DNA from: G965237725 sp965237725
GTDB lineage: Bacteria; Pseudomonadota; Gammaproteobacteria; Arenicellales; Poriferihabitantaceae
Direction of reading: 5' to 3'
NCBI GenBank assembly: GCA_965237725.1
Contig: OZ250151.1
Span: forward strand, 3,472,001 to 3,536,000
Length of the DNA stretch: 64,000 bases
Shown here piece by piece: positions 42,286-51,733 of the stretch. The position numbers were made by a program, and so were the translations under genes. Within the stretch, counting starts at the first letter, position 1, and every line of letters begins with the position of its first letter. The notes below the pieces were generated by a model, which did not search any database, was not told the origin of the DNA, and was given only the letters and a program-made list of their open reading frames with translations.

Positions 42286-42993
42286 ATGAAAACCGTTAAC
42301 AGGTTTGCTATTTGTGCGTCTATTTGTTTTTTGTTATCTAACCCCATTTATGCAGAAGAGTGGAAAGTTACTTCCCTCGACTGGCAGCCTTATTCGGGTG
42401 CTGATATATCCGATGGTGGTAATTCAGTTGTAAAACTGCGAGAAATTTTGGCCAAGGCTGGGATTGATTTAGTCATTGAGTTTTATCCGTGGGCACGAGC
42501 CCAAAAACTGGCATTAACCGAAGAATATGTGGGTTATTTTCCAGCCTGGCCAGAAGAAGTTTATGACGGATTTGTAGGTTCAGATCCTGTGGATTTTTCC
42601 CATGTTGGTGTCATGACCTATGCTGGATCAAACTTGCAATGGAAGAGTCTGGAAGACTTGTTTCAAAATTACAAAGTTGGCCATGTGGGAACTTATGCCT
42701 ACCCTGAGAAAATTGAAACACTAAAGGCCCAATATCCGGATGCCGCAGATAGTGCACCTAATGAAATTTTACTGATGCGCAAATTATCGCGCGGACGTAA
42801 TGATGTTGCGCTAACAGATCCGTCGGTTATGTCATACAACGCAAATTTGGAGGGTATCTACAATATAGAAGTGCTCAATGCAAGCATTGAAAAAAAGGCG
42901 CTATTGCTTTCGTTTCGTCAGGGTGCGGATAATGATGATCGGATTAAATTGTTAAACGAGCTACTGCAAGAGTATTCAATCGCGGATCAATAG
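42286..42993 (+). CDS. Periplasmic solute-binding-protein-like protein (family 3 type)
   Basis: 235 aa from the ATG at 42286. A signal peptide ends at IYA-EEW. The mature part resembles transporter substrate-binding domain proteins: TSLDWQPYSGADI, REILAKAGIDLVIEFYPWARAQKLAL (the Y-P-W-x-R-A motif typical of extracellular amino-acid-like binding domains), and later VGHVGTYAYPEKIETL. At 235 residues it is a little shorter than usual. No permease or ATPase is adjacent, so it may serve a sensor or a distant transporter. Confidence 0.87.
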   Translation: MKTVNRFAICASICFLLSNPIYAEEWKVTSLDWQPYSGADISDGGNSVVKLREILAKAGIDLVIEFYPWARAQKLALTEEYVGYFPAWPEEVYDGFVGSDPVDFSHVGVMTYAGSNLQWKSLEDLFQNYKVGHVGTYAYPEKIETLKAQYPDAADSAPNEILLMRKLSRGRNDVALTDPSVMSYNANLEGIYNIEVLNASIEKKALLLSFRQGADNDDRIKLLNELLQEYSIADQ

Positions 42994-43158
42994 TTGAACT
43001 GGTCAGGAACTTTATCGGGCTCCATTGATTGTAAGATATCAAAAATCTACGATGTTGGTGTTTATGCTATGTTTGGGTAGTATGGGGTTGGCGATTTTGA
43101 TCGCCCCACATTCGCAACCCATCAGTGATAAACAGGATGCCTTGAATTTTCTCTTAAC

Positions 43159-44070
43159 TCACAAACCCTCGTAAATTATATTTATCCACTGCGCGCTGCT
43201 GAGAAATCCATCACCCCATTGTGCCTCGAGATCGCTTAAAGGCGATTGGGCAGCGGCATCCTCAGCAGACATTCCAGCGGATTTGAGCTCGCTCAGGCGT
43301 TCTCTCACCGTGTTCAGCATATCCCGATAAGCGGCTAAATCTTTAACCCCGGCCAGAGGACCGTGACCGGGTATGATTTTTGTTTGATCATTGGCCAGCT
43401 TAAGAATTTTATCTGCGGCAGCTATCACACCGGTCACAGTGCCGCCGTGCTCCACATCGATGAAAGGGTAGAAGCCATTAAAAAAGACATCACCAGTATG
43501 AATGGTCTTTGAGTTAGGAAAAAACACCACCGAATCACCATTGGTATGCGCATTGGGGGTATGAAAAATCTGTACGGCTTCGTCATTGATGTGAAAGGTT
43601 ATTTCTGAAGAAAAGGTGATTGCTGGCAGCGCCGTACCGGGTGCAGGCGGGGTTTCCATGTTAAAAGCCTTAATCGTCGATCCGCTGGCCAGGAGTGCAT
43701 GGACATTATCATGAGATACAATAGTCGCTCCGGCACTGCCAAAGTTTTCATTACCGCCGGTGTGATCACCGTGATAATGCGTATTGAGCAAAAATTTGGG
43801 TTGATCACCACCGAGGGATTCGATAGCCGCTGAAATTCCCTCGCTCATCGGTGCATATTTATCATCGATCATGAAAGTCCCATCAGCGCCGATGAATACA
43901 CCAATGTTGCCGCCTTTGCCTGAAATCATATAAATCGAATCAGTGACCTGTACTGTTGTAACGTCCTGTTGGGCGAAGCCTGTCATCGGTGCAATTGTTG
44001 TAATGGTTGCGACCAGGGCAATTAAAATGTTGGATAGTGGCCGATGTCGAGAATACTTGCTATTTAACAT
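43159..44070 (-). CDS. Exported MBL-fold metallo-hydrolase
   Basis: 303 aa from the ATG at 44070, which has a GGAG site and a signal peptide (core NILIALVATITTIAPMTGFAQ). The zinc motif is LNTHYHGDHTGGN (H-x-H-x-D-H), with His in HTPNAHTNGDSVV, Asp in IHTGDVFFNG and His in IIPGHGPLAG. This layout resembles quinoprotein-relay type and subclass B3-like periplasmic hydrolases; beta-lactamase activity is possible but not shown. It is divergent from the MATE gene. Confidence 0.9.
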   Translation of the reverse strand: MLNSKYSRHRPLSNILIALVATITTIAPMTGFAQQDVTTVQVTDSIYMISGKGGNIGVFIGADGTFMIDDKYAPMSEGISAAIESLGGDQPKFLLNTHYHGDHTGGNENFGSAGATIVSHDNVHALLASGSTIKAFNMETPPAPGTALPAITFSSEITFHINDEAVQIFHTPNAHTNGDSVVFFPNSKTIHTGDVFFNGFYPFIDVEHGGTVTGVIAAADKILKLANDQTKIIPGHGPLAGVKDLAAYRDMLNTVRERLSELKSAGMSAEDAAAQSPLSDLEAQWGDGFLSSAQWINIIYEGL

Positions 44071-44224
44071 ATTGAATTCTCCAATTTGAGAATGGAAGCT
44101 TCGGAATGTACTGATAATAACAGACCCGTATTTTGACTGAAAATTCCACAAAAATTGGGTATGTCCCAATGTTATCTTGGTTATACTCACTCGCTTTGTA
44201 AACTCTCGTCTCCGATGAATCTAT

Positions 44225-45586
44225 ATGCTCCGGTTTGAGGCCAAAAGTCTTGCCGTAATTTCATTGCCATTAATTGCCGCATACCTTGGGGAGTTTGCAA
44301 TGTTTGTTACCACTAAATTGGTAGTCGGCCAACTTGGTTATAGGGAGCTGGCCGCGGTAGGGATTGCGGGTGATATATCCTTTGAAATTCTAATTATTGT
44401 AATGGGGCTGCTTTCCATCGTCGGCGTACTGTGCGCCCAGGCTGAAGGCGCAGGGGAAAAGAAAGAGGCGGGGCTGGCGGTACGCCAGGGAATGATTGTG
44501 TCGGTTATTCTCGGCATTCCTTGCATGGCATTAATCTGGAACCTGGATATCATCCTAGGGTTCACCGGGCAGGATCCGGTCGTTTTATCTCTAGTCAAAC
44601 CATACGCTCACTATTTTTCCAGTGCAGTTTTGCCGATTCTATTTTTTGCGGTGTTGAGAAATTTCGTTTCAGCCCTGGCTAAACCGATGATGGTCATGGT
44701 GATTAGTGTCATCGCGGTGTTCGTGAATTATGTTTTTACGGTGTGGTTTGTATTCGGCGGCATGGGTGTTCCAGCCATGGGTATCGCTGGTGCCGGACTG
44801 GCGACCAATTTGGTTTCGTGGTTAATGTTTTTCGGTTTGTTGCACTACGTCTACTCAACCTCATCACTGCGAGGCTATGGCGTTTTTGCAGAACGTTGGC
44901 GATTCGATCCAGTGTTGTGCGGGAAAATTGTCCGGCTGGGAATCCCCGTAGCGGGGCTGGTTTTTCTCGAAGCGGGTATGTTTGTCGCAGCCTCTATTTT
45001 GTCAGGTATTGTCAGTGCTGAAACCTTGGCTGCCTATGAAGTGGTTACCGCTTGGGTTGGTATTCCTTTTGTTATCGCAATGGGTATAGCTGAGGCTACC
45101 ATGGTACGGGTGGCTCATGGAATCGGTGGCAAGAATTTTCTCGCCGCGCGCCATGCCGGAATACTCGGTATGTGCATTGGTACTGCTATACTGGTTTTGC
45201 TGATCATCGTGCCCCTTGGCTTTGCCAGTTATATCATTGACGCTTTCATCAATCCTGAGGATCCGGGTTTTGCAATCGTATCTTTGCTCGCAGTAGAAAT
45301 TTTTACTATTGTTGTAGTTTTTCAGGTTTTCGACGGCTTGCAGGCGATCGCCGCCCGGGCGCTACGGGGTATGCACGACAATGTAATTCCATTATGGATT
45401 GCCAGTTTTGGATACTGGTTCCTGGGGATCGGCGGTGGATCTTTGCTGGCATTCAAGTTTGATCTAGGCGGTGCTGGGCTCTGGTGGGGACTGGCATTAG
45501 GTGTAACCGCCACCGGATCTTTACTGTCGGGGCGATTTATGCAGGTATCTGGGCGAATGGTTAAGAGATCATTAGAAAATGGGTAG
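44225..45586 (+). CDS. MATE family efflux transporter
   Basis: Inner-membrane multidrug or metabolite exporter of 453 aa with about twelve helices in two halves. AAYLGEFAMFVTTKLVVGQLGYRELAAVGIAG is the conserved first helix pair, and GLVFLEAGMFVAASILSGIVSAETLAAYEV is its counterpart at the start of the second half. The energising ion cannot be told. It overlaps the next gene (an EamA transporter) by eight bases. Confidence 0.93.
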   Translation: MLRFEAKSLAVISLPLIAAYLGEFAMFVTTKLVVGQLGYRELAAVGIAGDISFEILIIVMGLLSIVGVLCAQAEGAGEKKEAGLAVRQGMIVSVILGIPCMALIWNLDIILGFTGQDPVVLSLVKPYAHYFSSAVLPILFFAVLRNFVSALAKPMMVMVISVIAVFVNYVFTVWFVFGGMGVPAMGIAGAGLATNLVSWLMFFGLLHYVYSTSSLRGYGVFAERWRFDPVLCGKIVRLGIPVAGLVFLEAGMFVAASILSGIVSAETLAAYEVVTAWVGIPFVIAMGIAEATMVRVAHGIGGKNFLAARHAGILGMCIGTAILVLLIIVPLGFASYIIDAFINPEDPGFAIVSLLAVEIFTIVVVFQVFDGLQAIAARALRGMHDNVIPLWIASFGYWFLGIGGGSLLAFKFDLGGAGLWWGLALGVTATGSLLSGRFMQVSGRMVKRSLENG

Positions 45587-46445
45587 CAACCTTCGTGGAA
45601 TTGTATTCATTTTGATTTCTGGAATCTTCCTGTCATTGAACGATGCCATCTCAAAATCACTGGTCGCACATTACCCGGCGGGACAGATACTTTTTGTCAG
45701 TGGTACAACCGTGGCAATTCTTACCTGGGCTATTTTACGATTTCATATCGGTACCGGCGTTGTAATTAATAACTGGCCATGGCATGTCAGTCGGGGGTTG
45801 TTGTTTGCTATTGCATCCTATGCCTTTGTGGTTTCTCTCAAATTTTTGCCATTGGCCGAAGTGGTTTGTATTGCCTTTGCCGGGCCGTTGATTATGACTG
45901 TGCTTGGGAAATTTTATTTAAAAGAGCAGGTTGGAATTTATCGCATGTCTGCGGTTCTACTCGGGTTTGTTGGGGTGGTCATCATAATAGAACCCGGCAG
46001 CATTAATTTTCAGTGGATTTTGCTGTTGCCATTAGTTGTTGCGCTGGGCGATGCGGCACGGGATGTCTTAACCCGTAAAATGGCACCGACGGAATCAACT
46101 TTATCTATTGTATTTAGCACTTCATTGGTGCTTGCCCTGGTTATGTCTTTAACCCTGTTTGGTGAATGGAATGTAATTGAATTGAAACATGGGTTTCGTT
46201 TTGGGTTAAGTGCGGTCATGACGGTGGCGTCCTATATATTTATGGTAGAAGCCTACCGCCATTCTCCAACAGTGGTGATTGCACCATTTCGGTATTTTCA
46301 GATTATCTGGGGCATCCTCGCAGGATTATTAATTTGGGGGGAAGTGCCCAAAACCACAATCTATATCGGACTGATTTTTACCGTGGGTTCGGGCATTTTT
46401 ATTGCCATTAGAGAGGCCAGGGTTAAATCTGAAGCCAGTAGTTAA
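45579..46445 (+). CDS. EamA/DMT family transporter
   Basis: 288 aa inner-membrane permease with about ten helices in two EamA repeats: FILISGIFLSLNDAISKSLVAHYPAGQILF at the N-terminus, LAEVVCIAFAGPLIMTVLGKFYLKE closing the first repeat, and a matching second repeat ending SPTVVIAPFRYFQIIWGILAGLLIWGEVP. The substrate is unknown. It overlaps the MATE gene by eight bases, so both exporters are made together. Its 3' end overlaps a small converging gene by four bases. Confidence 0.92.
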   Translation: MGSNLRGIVFILISGIFLSLNDAISKSLVAHYPAGQILFVSGTTVAILTWAILRFHIGTGVVINNWPWHVSRGLLFAIASYAFVVSLKFLPLAEVVCIAFAGPLIMTVLGKFYLKEQVGIYRMSAVLLGFVGVVIIIEPGSINFQWILLLPLVVALGDAARDVLTRKMAPTESTLSIVFSTSLVLALVMSLTLFGEWNVIELKHGFRFGLSAVMTVASYIFMVEAYRHSPTVVIAPFRYFQIIWGILAGLLIWGEVPKTTIYIGLIFTVGSGIFIAIREARVKSEASS

Positions 46446-46651
46446 TCTATATCGACTTCAACTTTTCCACCCATGGCGATATCTGCGCATCGGCTGCCCC
46501 GTTCATTACAGATGACAACTTTCAGCGGTTGATTGGCAATGAAGACGGATTCCTGGGCAATAGCATTTTCAAGTGATTGTTGTGAACCTATCCAGATCAG
46601 GCTAACTGCTATTACGGTCAGTATAAAACGGGTGTAAAGATCGATTTTCAT
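46442..46651 (-). CDS. Small single-helix membrane or exported protein
   Basis: 69 aa. A single hydrophobic helix (residues 8-24, RFILTVIAVSLIWIGSQ) is followed by a short extracytoplasmic part with two Cys (VICNERGSRCADIAMGG). I recognise the opening MKIDLYTRFILTVIA as a recurring type of small proteobacterial protein but not a function. It converges with the EamA gene. The ATG is followed by a normal frame and has a GGGGATCC stretch as a possible ribosome site. Confidence 0.65.
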   Translation of the reverse strand: MKIDLYTRFILTVIAVSLIWIGSQQSLENAIAQESVFIANQPLKVVICNERGSRCADIAMGGKVEVDID

Positions 46652-46733
46652 TTTGGATCCCCTGTGGTGTTGTGATGAATATAAGGGTGGAAAGTATCAC
46701 ATCTTGTTGAAGGACCTTACTTATTATTAAACA

Positions 46734-46771
46734 TGGATTCCGGATATCCTTGCAGGATTCCGGAATGACGG
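46734..46771 (+). repeat. Short CCGGA palindrome, copy 5 (different core)
   Basis: Arms ATTCCGGA and TCCGGAAT with an inner ATCC-TTGC-AGGAT hairpin, ending in GACGG. A partial second right arm (GTTCCGAAATGACG) follows at 46779-46792. Confidence 0.7.
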
Positions 46772-46812
46772 TGGGTGGGTTCCGAAATGACGACGAGTGG
46801 TTTAGTAGTAGT

Positions 46813-47112
46813 CTAAGCTTTTAAAACCCCATCAATAATCTCACCGTAGGAATCAGTATCAAATGCCGGCAGGACCAAGGGGTCTACATACCCATCTCTT
46901 CTCGCCGTTAATACATATTCCATCATCGCCTCATTGTCAGGCATCTCAAAAATCTGGATAAAGTCATATTGTCCCATGGTGGCATAAAATGAAATCGATT
47001 TACCGCCCAACGCAACGACCCTTTTCTCGCTGAGTTTTCTGCGTGTGGCGCTGTCTTCCAGGGCATTGAGGCCCTTGGCAGTCAATTTCATTAAAGATAT
47101 ATAGCGTTGCAT
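46813..47112 (-). CDS. GYD domain-containing protein
   Basis: 99 aa ferredoxin-fold protein of the GYD family: YISLMKLTAKGLNALEDSATRR at the start, VALGGKSISFYATMGQYDFIQIFEMPDNEAMM in the middle (GQYDF in place of the G-x-Y-D family name motif), and a short C-terminal strand. The family has no settled function. The gene starts 15 bases after the isochorismatase-like gene ends, so the two are probably cotranscribed. Confidence 0.9.
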   Translation of the reverse strand: MQRYISLMKLTAKGLNALEDSATRRKLSEKRVVALGGKSISFYATMGQYDFIQIFEMPDNEAMMEYVLTARRDGYVDPLVLPAFDTDSYGEIIDGVLKA

Positions 47113-47127
47113 AATAGATTTTGCAAA

Positions 47128-47790
47128 TTAAATTAATTTTCTCAAGCCAGCGACAACGTTATCCGTATTCGAAACCGTTCCGAAAATACCATCTTCTATT
47201 AATACCATTTTTATTGCAGCTTCATGGGCCCATTGCTCACCACTGGCGCAGGCATCCTCAATAGTCAGGCACAGAAAGTTCCGGTCGCAAGCTTCGCGTA
47301 ACGTCGTATGTACGCATACGTCGGTTGTACAGCCGGTAAATAATAAATGGGTAATGCCCTGGGATCGCAGAACATGTTCCAGTTCGGTAGCGGTAAAAGA
47401 ACCATTGCAGGTTTTATCAACGACTATATCTGTAGGTTCAACATCAATTTCAGGATCGGTTTCGAATCCCGGGCTGGATCTTAAAAGTACCGTCGTGCCT
47501 TCCAGTCCCGAACGTTTTCTGCGCCACTTTTCATAAGGCGTCATGTCTGCCATATCACCACGATAGCCTTGGCGGGTATGAATTATCAAACAACCCGCCT
47601 GACGCGCAGTTGCAATGACTTTATTGACATTGGGAATAATTGCCCGTAACGGTGATGGGTCGTAGCCCATTTTCGCGAAATAACCGTGCTCGGATAAAAA
47701 ATCAACCTGCAGGTCGATGACCAGCAATGCGGTATTTGATGGAACTAATTTTCCGTCGTAAGGATAGTCAAATGGCTGGGCTTTGATCAT
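47128..47790 (-). CDS. Isochorismatase family cysteine hydrolase
   Basis: 220 aa. The Asp-Lys-Cys triad is readable: Asp in ALLVIDLQVDFL, Lys in the VVDKTCNGSF region and Cys in LLFTGCTTDVCVHTTLREACDRNF. N-terminal sequence resembles ureidoacrylate or biuret-type hydrolases. Relatives hydrolyse amides such as N-carbamoyl compounds, nicotinamide and oxamate, so an amide role is more likely than isochorismate. It is followed by the GYD gene. Confidence 0.92.
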   Translation of the reverse strand: MIKAQPFDYPYDGKLVPSNTALLVIDLQVDFLSEHGYFAKMGYDPSPLRAIIPNVNKVIATARQAGCLIIHTRQGYRGDMADMTPYEKWRRKRSGLEGTTVLLRSSPGFETDPEIDVEPTDIVVDKTCNGSFTATELEHVLRSQGITHLLFTGCTTDVCVHTTLREACDRNFLCLTIEDACASGEQWAHEAAIKMVLIEDGIFGTVSNTDNVVAGLRKLI

Positions 47791-47868
47791 GGTTAACTAC
47801 GAAGCTCTTTGTGTGAAAAGTTATTATTTAAGTATGCAATTAGAAATTATGCTAGCACAAACATTTTA

Positions 47869-49305
47869 TCATTTCTTCGTATCAATAAATTTTCGACGCA
47901 ACCAGATTTCCAATGCCCGAGTGGCGCGAACATCATCATAGTTGTAATCCAAAATGGCAATCTTTATTTGCCCTCTTTGGGAATCTCTCGCTTCATCCAA
48001 AAACTCATTAAACTGAACTACTGACCATAACGATCCCGATTCGCTGTCCTGCCAGTGAAAATTAACCAGATCTTTGTGCTTGCAAATGTCTTTCAGACCA
48101 TATCCATCCAGGGGTAGAACCAGGTTTGCCCTGATGGGTTCAAGCAAATCGAACAGCGGACTGTTGTCTCCAAGCAAATGTTCAACAGTAGGGTGGTTTT
48201 CCATTTCATAACGCACCGCGTATTGTTTGATTGTTGTTACTTCGTGGTTTGAATAATGGGCGAGGACTAAATCTGAAAAATCTTTTCGATATTCTTCAAT
48301 CAGTTCGAGGAATTTTATCCACCCCTCATAATCCTGTTCTTCAGAATCAGTCCAGATAGATTGATAATCCAGTTCGCTGTAATCGGGATTTAGAAAGCCC
48401 CATAGATAGACGTGTTTTTCACCACTCGGAGTTAGCGGGTTGTCTTCGATATCAAAATGAATCCAGGTTCCATCTGGCAAGGTAAAATCATTCAGCTTAA
48501 AAACTTCTCCATCCAAAATGGATTTTGCCTGGTGCACTGCCCGGGTTTTCCTCTCAATACTTTTTAAATATTTTATTTCCGGCATTGCCTCGGGTTTTGT
48601 TCTGGATAGCTCGGTGATGGTATGTATGTTTGCATCTTTTTCCAGGGACTCAGCAGCACGACCTTCTACGCCATATAGCAATGATGTGTCCTGTTTTTTC
48701 TCAAAACCTGGTCGACAATGCAGGTAATAGGGGCAGGCACGACATTTGCTATGGCTATAGCGCACTTTGGGTTCAAATTTTTCTGAAAGTATTTTTCTCA
48801 TGTCGTCTACGAAGCCATCAACAATATTGTCAGCATTTTCGTCTATCAGAGCCTGGCTACGGTCGCCGCGGAAAACAATTGCAGGTAAATCATTTCCAAG
48901 CATTCGACGATAGAGTCCCAGCTGTGCCTGAATTTCCTTTTTGTTTTCATTTAGTGCCAGTTTTGCATCCGCTGCCTGATACTTCCCAGACCCATTCCGG
49001 ATCAGGAAATCCGGATTACCGATGATTTTATTTTTTGAATCGCGAAGATGTCCCTGATAAATAACGTCAACACCGGAATCCATCAAGGCTTTGGTTTTTG
49101 ATACGGATTGTCCGTTTACAACAGTGAAAGATTTTTCAAGCTCTGCCAGAATCTCTTTTTCATGGGCGAGTCCCATTTCGATAATTAACTGCTCGAATGG
49201 ATCATCGCTTTCGATCCAGACCCCGGGCTGGTTGTCCAGCCAGACCCGGCGGTGGCACAGGGCCCAGGCTTTTGCATCAGATGGTTTTATAAATTTAGAG
49301 TTCAT
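47869..49305 (-). CDS. TM0106 family RecB-like putative nuclease
   Basis: 478 aa. Residues ~1-210 form a PD-(D/E)xK nuclease of the RecB/Cas4 type: catalytic Asp99 in GNPDFLI and Asp113-x-Lys115 in AADAKLA, and four Cys that can hold an Fe-S cluster (Cys17, then Cys188, Cys191 and Cys197 in SKCRACPYYLHC). The second half holds an RNase-H-like fold (HFDIEDNPLTPSGEKHVYLWG, LAHYSNHEVTTIKQYA, IAILDYNYDDVRATRALEIWL). The architecture is that of TM0106/YprB-type proteins. No cas genes are nearby. Confidence 0.88.
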   Translation of the reverse strand: MNSKFIKPSDAKAWALCHRRVWLDNQPGVWIESDDPFEQLIIEMGLAHEKEILAELEKSFTVVNGQSVSKTKALMDSGVDVIYQGHLRDSKNKIIGNPDFLIRNGSGKYQAADAKLALNENKKEIQAQLGLYRRMLGNDLPAIVFRGDRSQALIDENADNIVDGFVDDMRKILSEKFEPKVRYSHSKCRACPYYLHCRPGFEKKQDTSLLYGVEGRAAESLEKDANIHTITELSRTKPEAMPEIKYLKSIERKTRAVHQAKSILDGEVFKLNDFTLPDGTWIHFDIEDNPLTPSGEKHVYLWGFLNPDYSELDYQSIWTDSEEQDYEGWIKFLELIEEYRKDFSDLVLAHYSNHEVTTIKQYAVRYEMENHPTVEHLLGDNSPLFDLLEPIRANLVLPLDGYGLKDICKHKDLVNFHWQDSESGSLWSVVQFNEFLDEARDSQRGQIKIAILDYNYDDVRATRALEIWLRRKFIDTKK

Positions 49306-49409
49306 TCCATAAAGCGTATCACAATGAATCGATCTTACTTCTTGCTGTCAACCCAATCCGGAATAATATAGTATTCAAATTTCTTAATCCTTTTAACAGA
49401 ATATCAGCT

Positions 49410-50051
49410 ATGTCTTACCAATTATTCTATTCAGAAAAAAGTGCAGCCATGGGTATACGGGTGATGCTCGAAGAAATGAATCAATCATACGAGTTAATCG
49501 ATACCAGTATTACTATGGACGTGCCACGGGATCCGAAGGTGCTTGCTTTAAACCCCAATGGCTGGATTCCAGTTCTCATCTGGGAGGCAGGTGCAATTTA
49601 CGAATGTGGTGCGATCACTACTTTTTTATGCGATCGACACTCAGATTCAAACCTGATACCGGGTATAGATCACCCGGATCGAGGGCTATTTCTGCAATGG
49701 ATTTTCTTTTTCTCAAGTTCCATACAGAATGCCTACCAGATGACCTATTATCCTTTTCGATTCTGCGACGGTGAAGAAGACGAAGCCAGCGTGAAACGCC
49801 GATCTATAACAAGATTGTCCGAATTATGGCAGGTGATAGATGATGCCATAGGTGACAATGACTGGCTGGTGGGAAATCGATTTAGCGCGGCAGATATTTA
49901 CTTGTTTATGTTAACAACCTGGATCGGGACAAATCTAGGGCATCCGTCCATAAGTTCATTCTCCAATGTTTATCGGGTAGCCAATGGGGTTATGCAGCGT
50001 CCATCGGTACAACTGGTTTATAAAAACTGGATCAAGAACCCAGAGGCATAA
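49410..50051 (+). CDS. Glutathione S-transferase family protein
   Basis: 213 aa. The N-terminal domain has YSEKSAAMGIRVMLEEMNQSYELID, LNPNGWIPVLIWEAG (cis-Pro) and IYECGAITTFLCDRH, where Cys replaces the usual Ser of the glutathione-binding E-S pair. The C-terminal domain has NDWLVGNRFSAADIYLFMLTTW. This is the third GST in the window. It lies on the plus strand before the cystathionine beta-synthase gene. Confidence 0.9.
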   Translation: MSYQLFYSEKSAAMGIRVMLEEMNQSYELIDTSITMDVPRDPKVLALNPNGWIPVLIWEAGAIYECGAITTFLCDRHSDSNLIPGIDHPDRGLFLQWIFFFSSSIQNAYQMTYYPFRFCDGEEDEASVKRRSITRLSELWQVIDDAIGDNDWLVGNRFSAADIYLFMLTTWIGTNLGHPSISSFSNVYRVANGVMQRPSVQLVYKNWIKNPEA

Positions 50052-50110
50052 GCTGAGGGTCCAAACCAATCGATGATCGGGTTGTTTACTTCGTAAATTT
50101 AGGAAATCCC

Positions 50111-50126
50111 TTATATGTTCATATAA
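50111..50126 (+). promoter_or_regulatory. Inverted repeat TTATATG-TT-CATATAA upstream of the cystathionine beta-synthase gene
   Basis: A perfect 7-bp inverted repeat with a 2-base spacer in an AT-rich 258-base gap, 184 bases before the ATG at 50310. A second TTATATG lies at 50222-50228. It may bind a regulator of the downstream gene; AT-richness makes chance plausible. Confidence 0.25.
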
Positions 50127-50309
50127 ATCAATGGTATATCTATGTTATTTCGCCTTGTTTCATGATTAAAGATAGTTGTATAACGTGAATTTGAATTGAC
50201 TCCAAAACATATATAGATTACTTTATATGTTTTACAGGCCCAACAGCCTCCAATAGCCGAGTTCTCTAGTCATCACGGTTAATTCTCTAAACCCGCCAGG
50301 AGCGTTGAA

Positions 50310-51689
50310 ATGCAATATTACAACTCAATCATTGAAACCGTCGGAAACACCCCGCTAGTCAAACTAAATTCTGTTGTAGATGGGATAAAGGGCACCGTTC
50401 TGGCAAAGGTTGAATATTTCAATCCGGGTAATTCCATGAAGGACCGCATGGCAATAAAGATGATTGAGGACGCTGAGGCTCGGGGTGATTTGAAACCCGG
50501 CGGCACAATTATCGAAGGGACTTCGGGAAATACCGGTATGGGACTGGCATTGGGGGCAATCGCAAAGGGGTATAAATGCATATTCACCCTGGCGGATAAA
50601 CAATCCCAGGAAAAGATCGATATTCTAAGAGCGGTGGGTGCTGAAGTTTTTGTTTGTCCTACCAGCGTCGCTCCGGAAGATCCACGATCCTATTATTCCG
50701 TAGCCCAAAGGAAAAACGAAGAAATCGAAAATTCCTATTATCCAAACCAGTATGACAATCTTTCAAATACCGAGGCACATTATGAAACCACGGGTCCGGA
50801 GATATGGCAACAAACCGAGGGTAAGGTCACCCATTATGCAGCGGGGGTTGGAACCGGTGGTTCGATGTGCGGCGTGTCCCGATATCTGAAGGAACAAAAC
50901 CCGGATATCGTAACTGTGGGTATTGATACCTATGGTTCAGTTTTTAAGAAATACAAAGAAACAGGCCAGTTCGATGAGAATGAAATTTACCCTTACTTGA
51001 CCGAAGGCATTGGTGAAGACATTTTGCCGGCCAACGTTGATTTTTCCCTGATCGACCATTTTATTAAGTGTACCGATAAGGATGCTGCGGTAATGACCCG
51101 TCGACTCTCCAGAGAAGAGGGATTATTTGTGGGCTGGTCCTGTGGCTCAGCAGTTTGGGGCGCGCTCGAATGGGCCAGGGATAAATTAAAAGATGATGAT
51201 GTTATGGTTATTATATTGCCAGACCACGGTACTCGATATCTGGGCAAGGTATACAACGATAACTGGATGAAAGACCACGGCTTTCTGGAAGAGCGGGACT
51301 ATGCTTCTGCAACCAGTATTATCGCCAAGCAAAGTGGAGCAGATGCGTTGACAACCATTGACAGAAAAGCCACAGTATCTGATGCGATTAAACTCATGTC
51401 GGAGCTTAGTATTTCTCAGCTGCCTGTAGTTGATGATAAAAATGAATTTGTCGGCCGTCTTTCTGATTCGAAATTACTTTCTCAGTTAATCGAAGATCCA
51501 TCAACCAATAACAAGGCAGTCGAAGAAGTTATGGAAAGTCCATTTCAGTTTGTACCAGCGAACAGCACACTGGACGTATTGTCTTCGATGATTACTCGAG
51601 ACAATCCGGCGGTAATGGTGCGCGACGCTGATAATAATCCACGTATTATTACTCAGCAGGATTTACTCGAATCAATCGCTGTTCGGTAG
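50310..51689 (+). CDS. Cystathionine beta-synthase (PLP enzyme with C-terminal CBS pair)
   Basis: 459 aa. Condenses serine (or O-acetylserine) with homocysteine to give cystathionine. The PLP Lys is Lys44 in NPGNSMKDRMA, the phosphate/substrate loops are EGTSGNTGMG and AGVGTGGSMCG, and the serine-binding region reads VGWSCGSA. Residues ~335-459 are two CBS motifs (ATVSDAIKLMSELSISQLPVVDD and NSTLDVLSSMITRDNPAVMV), typical for allosteric control by adenosyl compounds. No haem-binding N-terminal extension is present. The ribosome site AGGAGCG is well placed. No cystathionine lyase is adjacent. Confidence 0.92.
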   Translation: MQYYNSIIETVGNTPLVKLNSVVDGIKGTVLAKVEYFNPGNSMKDRMAIKMIEDAEARGDLKPGGTIIEGTSGNTGMGLALGAIAKGYKCIFTLADKQSQEKIDILRAVGAEVFVCPTSVAPEDPRSYYSVAQRKNEEIENSYYPNQYDNLSNTEAHYETTGPEIWQQTEGKVTHYAAGVGTGGSMCGVSRYLKEQNPDIVTVGIDTYGSVFKKYKETGQFDENEIYPYLTEGIGEDILPANVDFSLIDHFIKCTDKDAAVMTRRLSREEGLFVGWSCGSAVWGALEWARDKLKDDDVMVIILPDHGTRYLGKVYNDNWMKDHGFLEERDYASATSIIAKQSGADALTTIDRKATVSDAIKLMSELSISQLPVVDDKNEFVGRLSDSKLLSQLIEDPSTNNKAVEEVMESPFQFVPANSTLDVLSSMITRDNPAVMVRDADNNPRIITQQDLLESIAVR

Positions 51690-51733
51690 GGTTGCCAAAA
51701 TTTATCCTTTCAGTTTCATTGATCGTCGTCGAT

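Noticed and set aside
43052..43174. 40-aa frame MLVFMLCLGSMGLAIL... between the binding protein and MBL genes
   Set aside because: It looks like a hydrophobic peptide but has no ribosome site and overlaps the MBL gene end. Not enough to call a gene.
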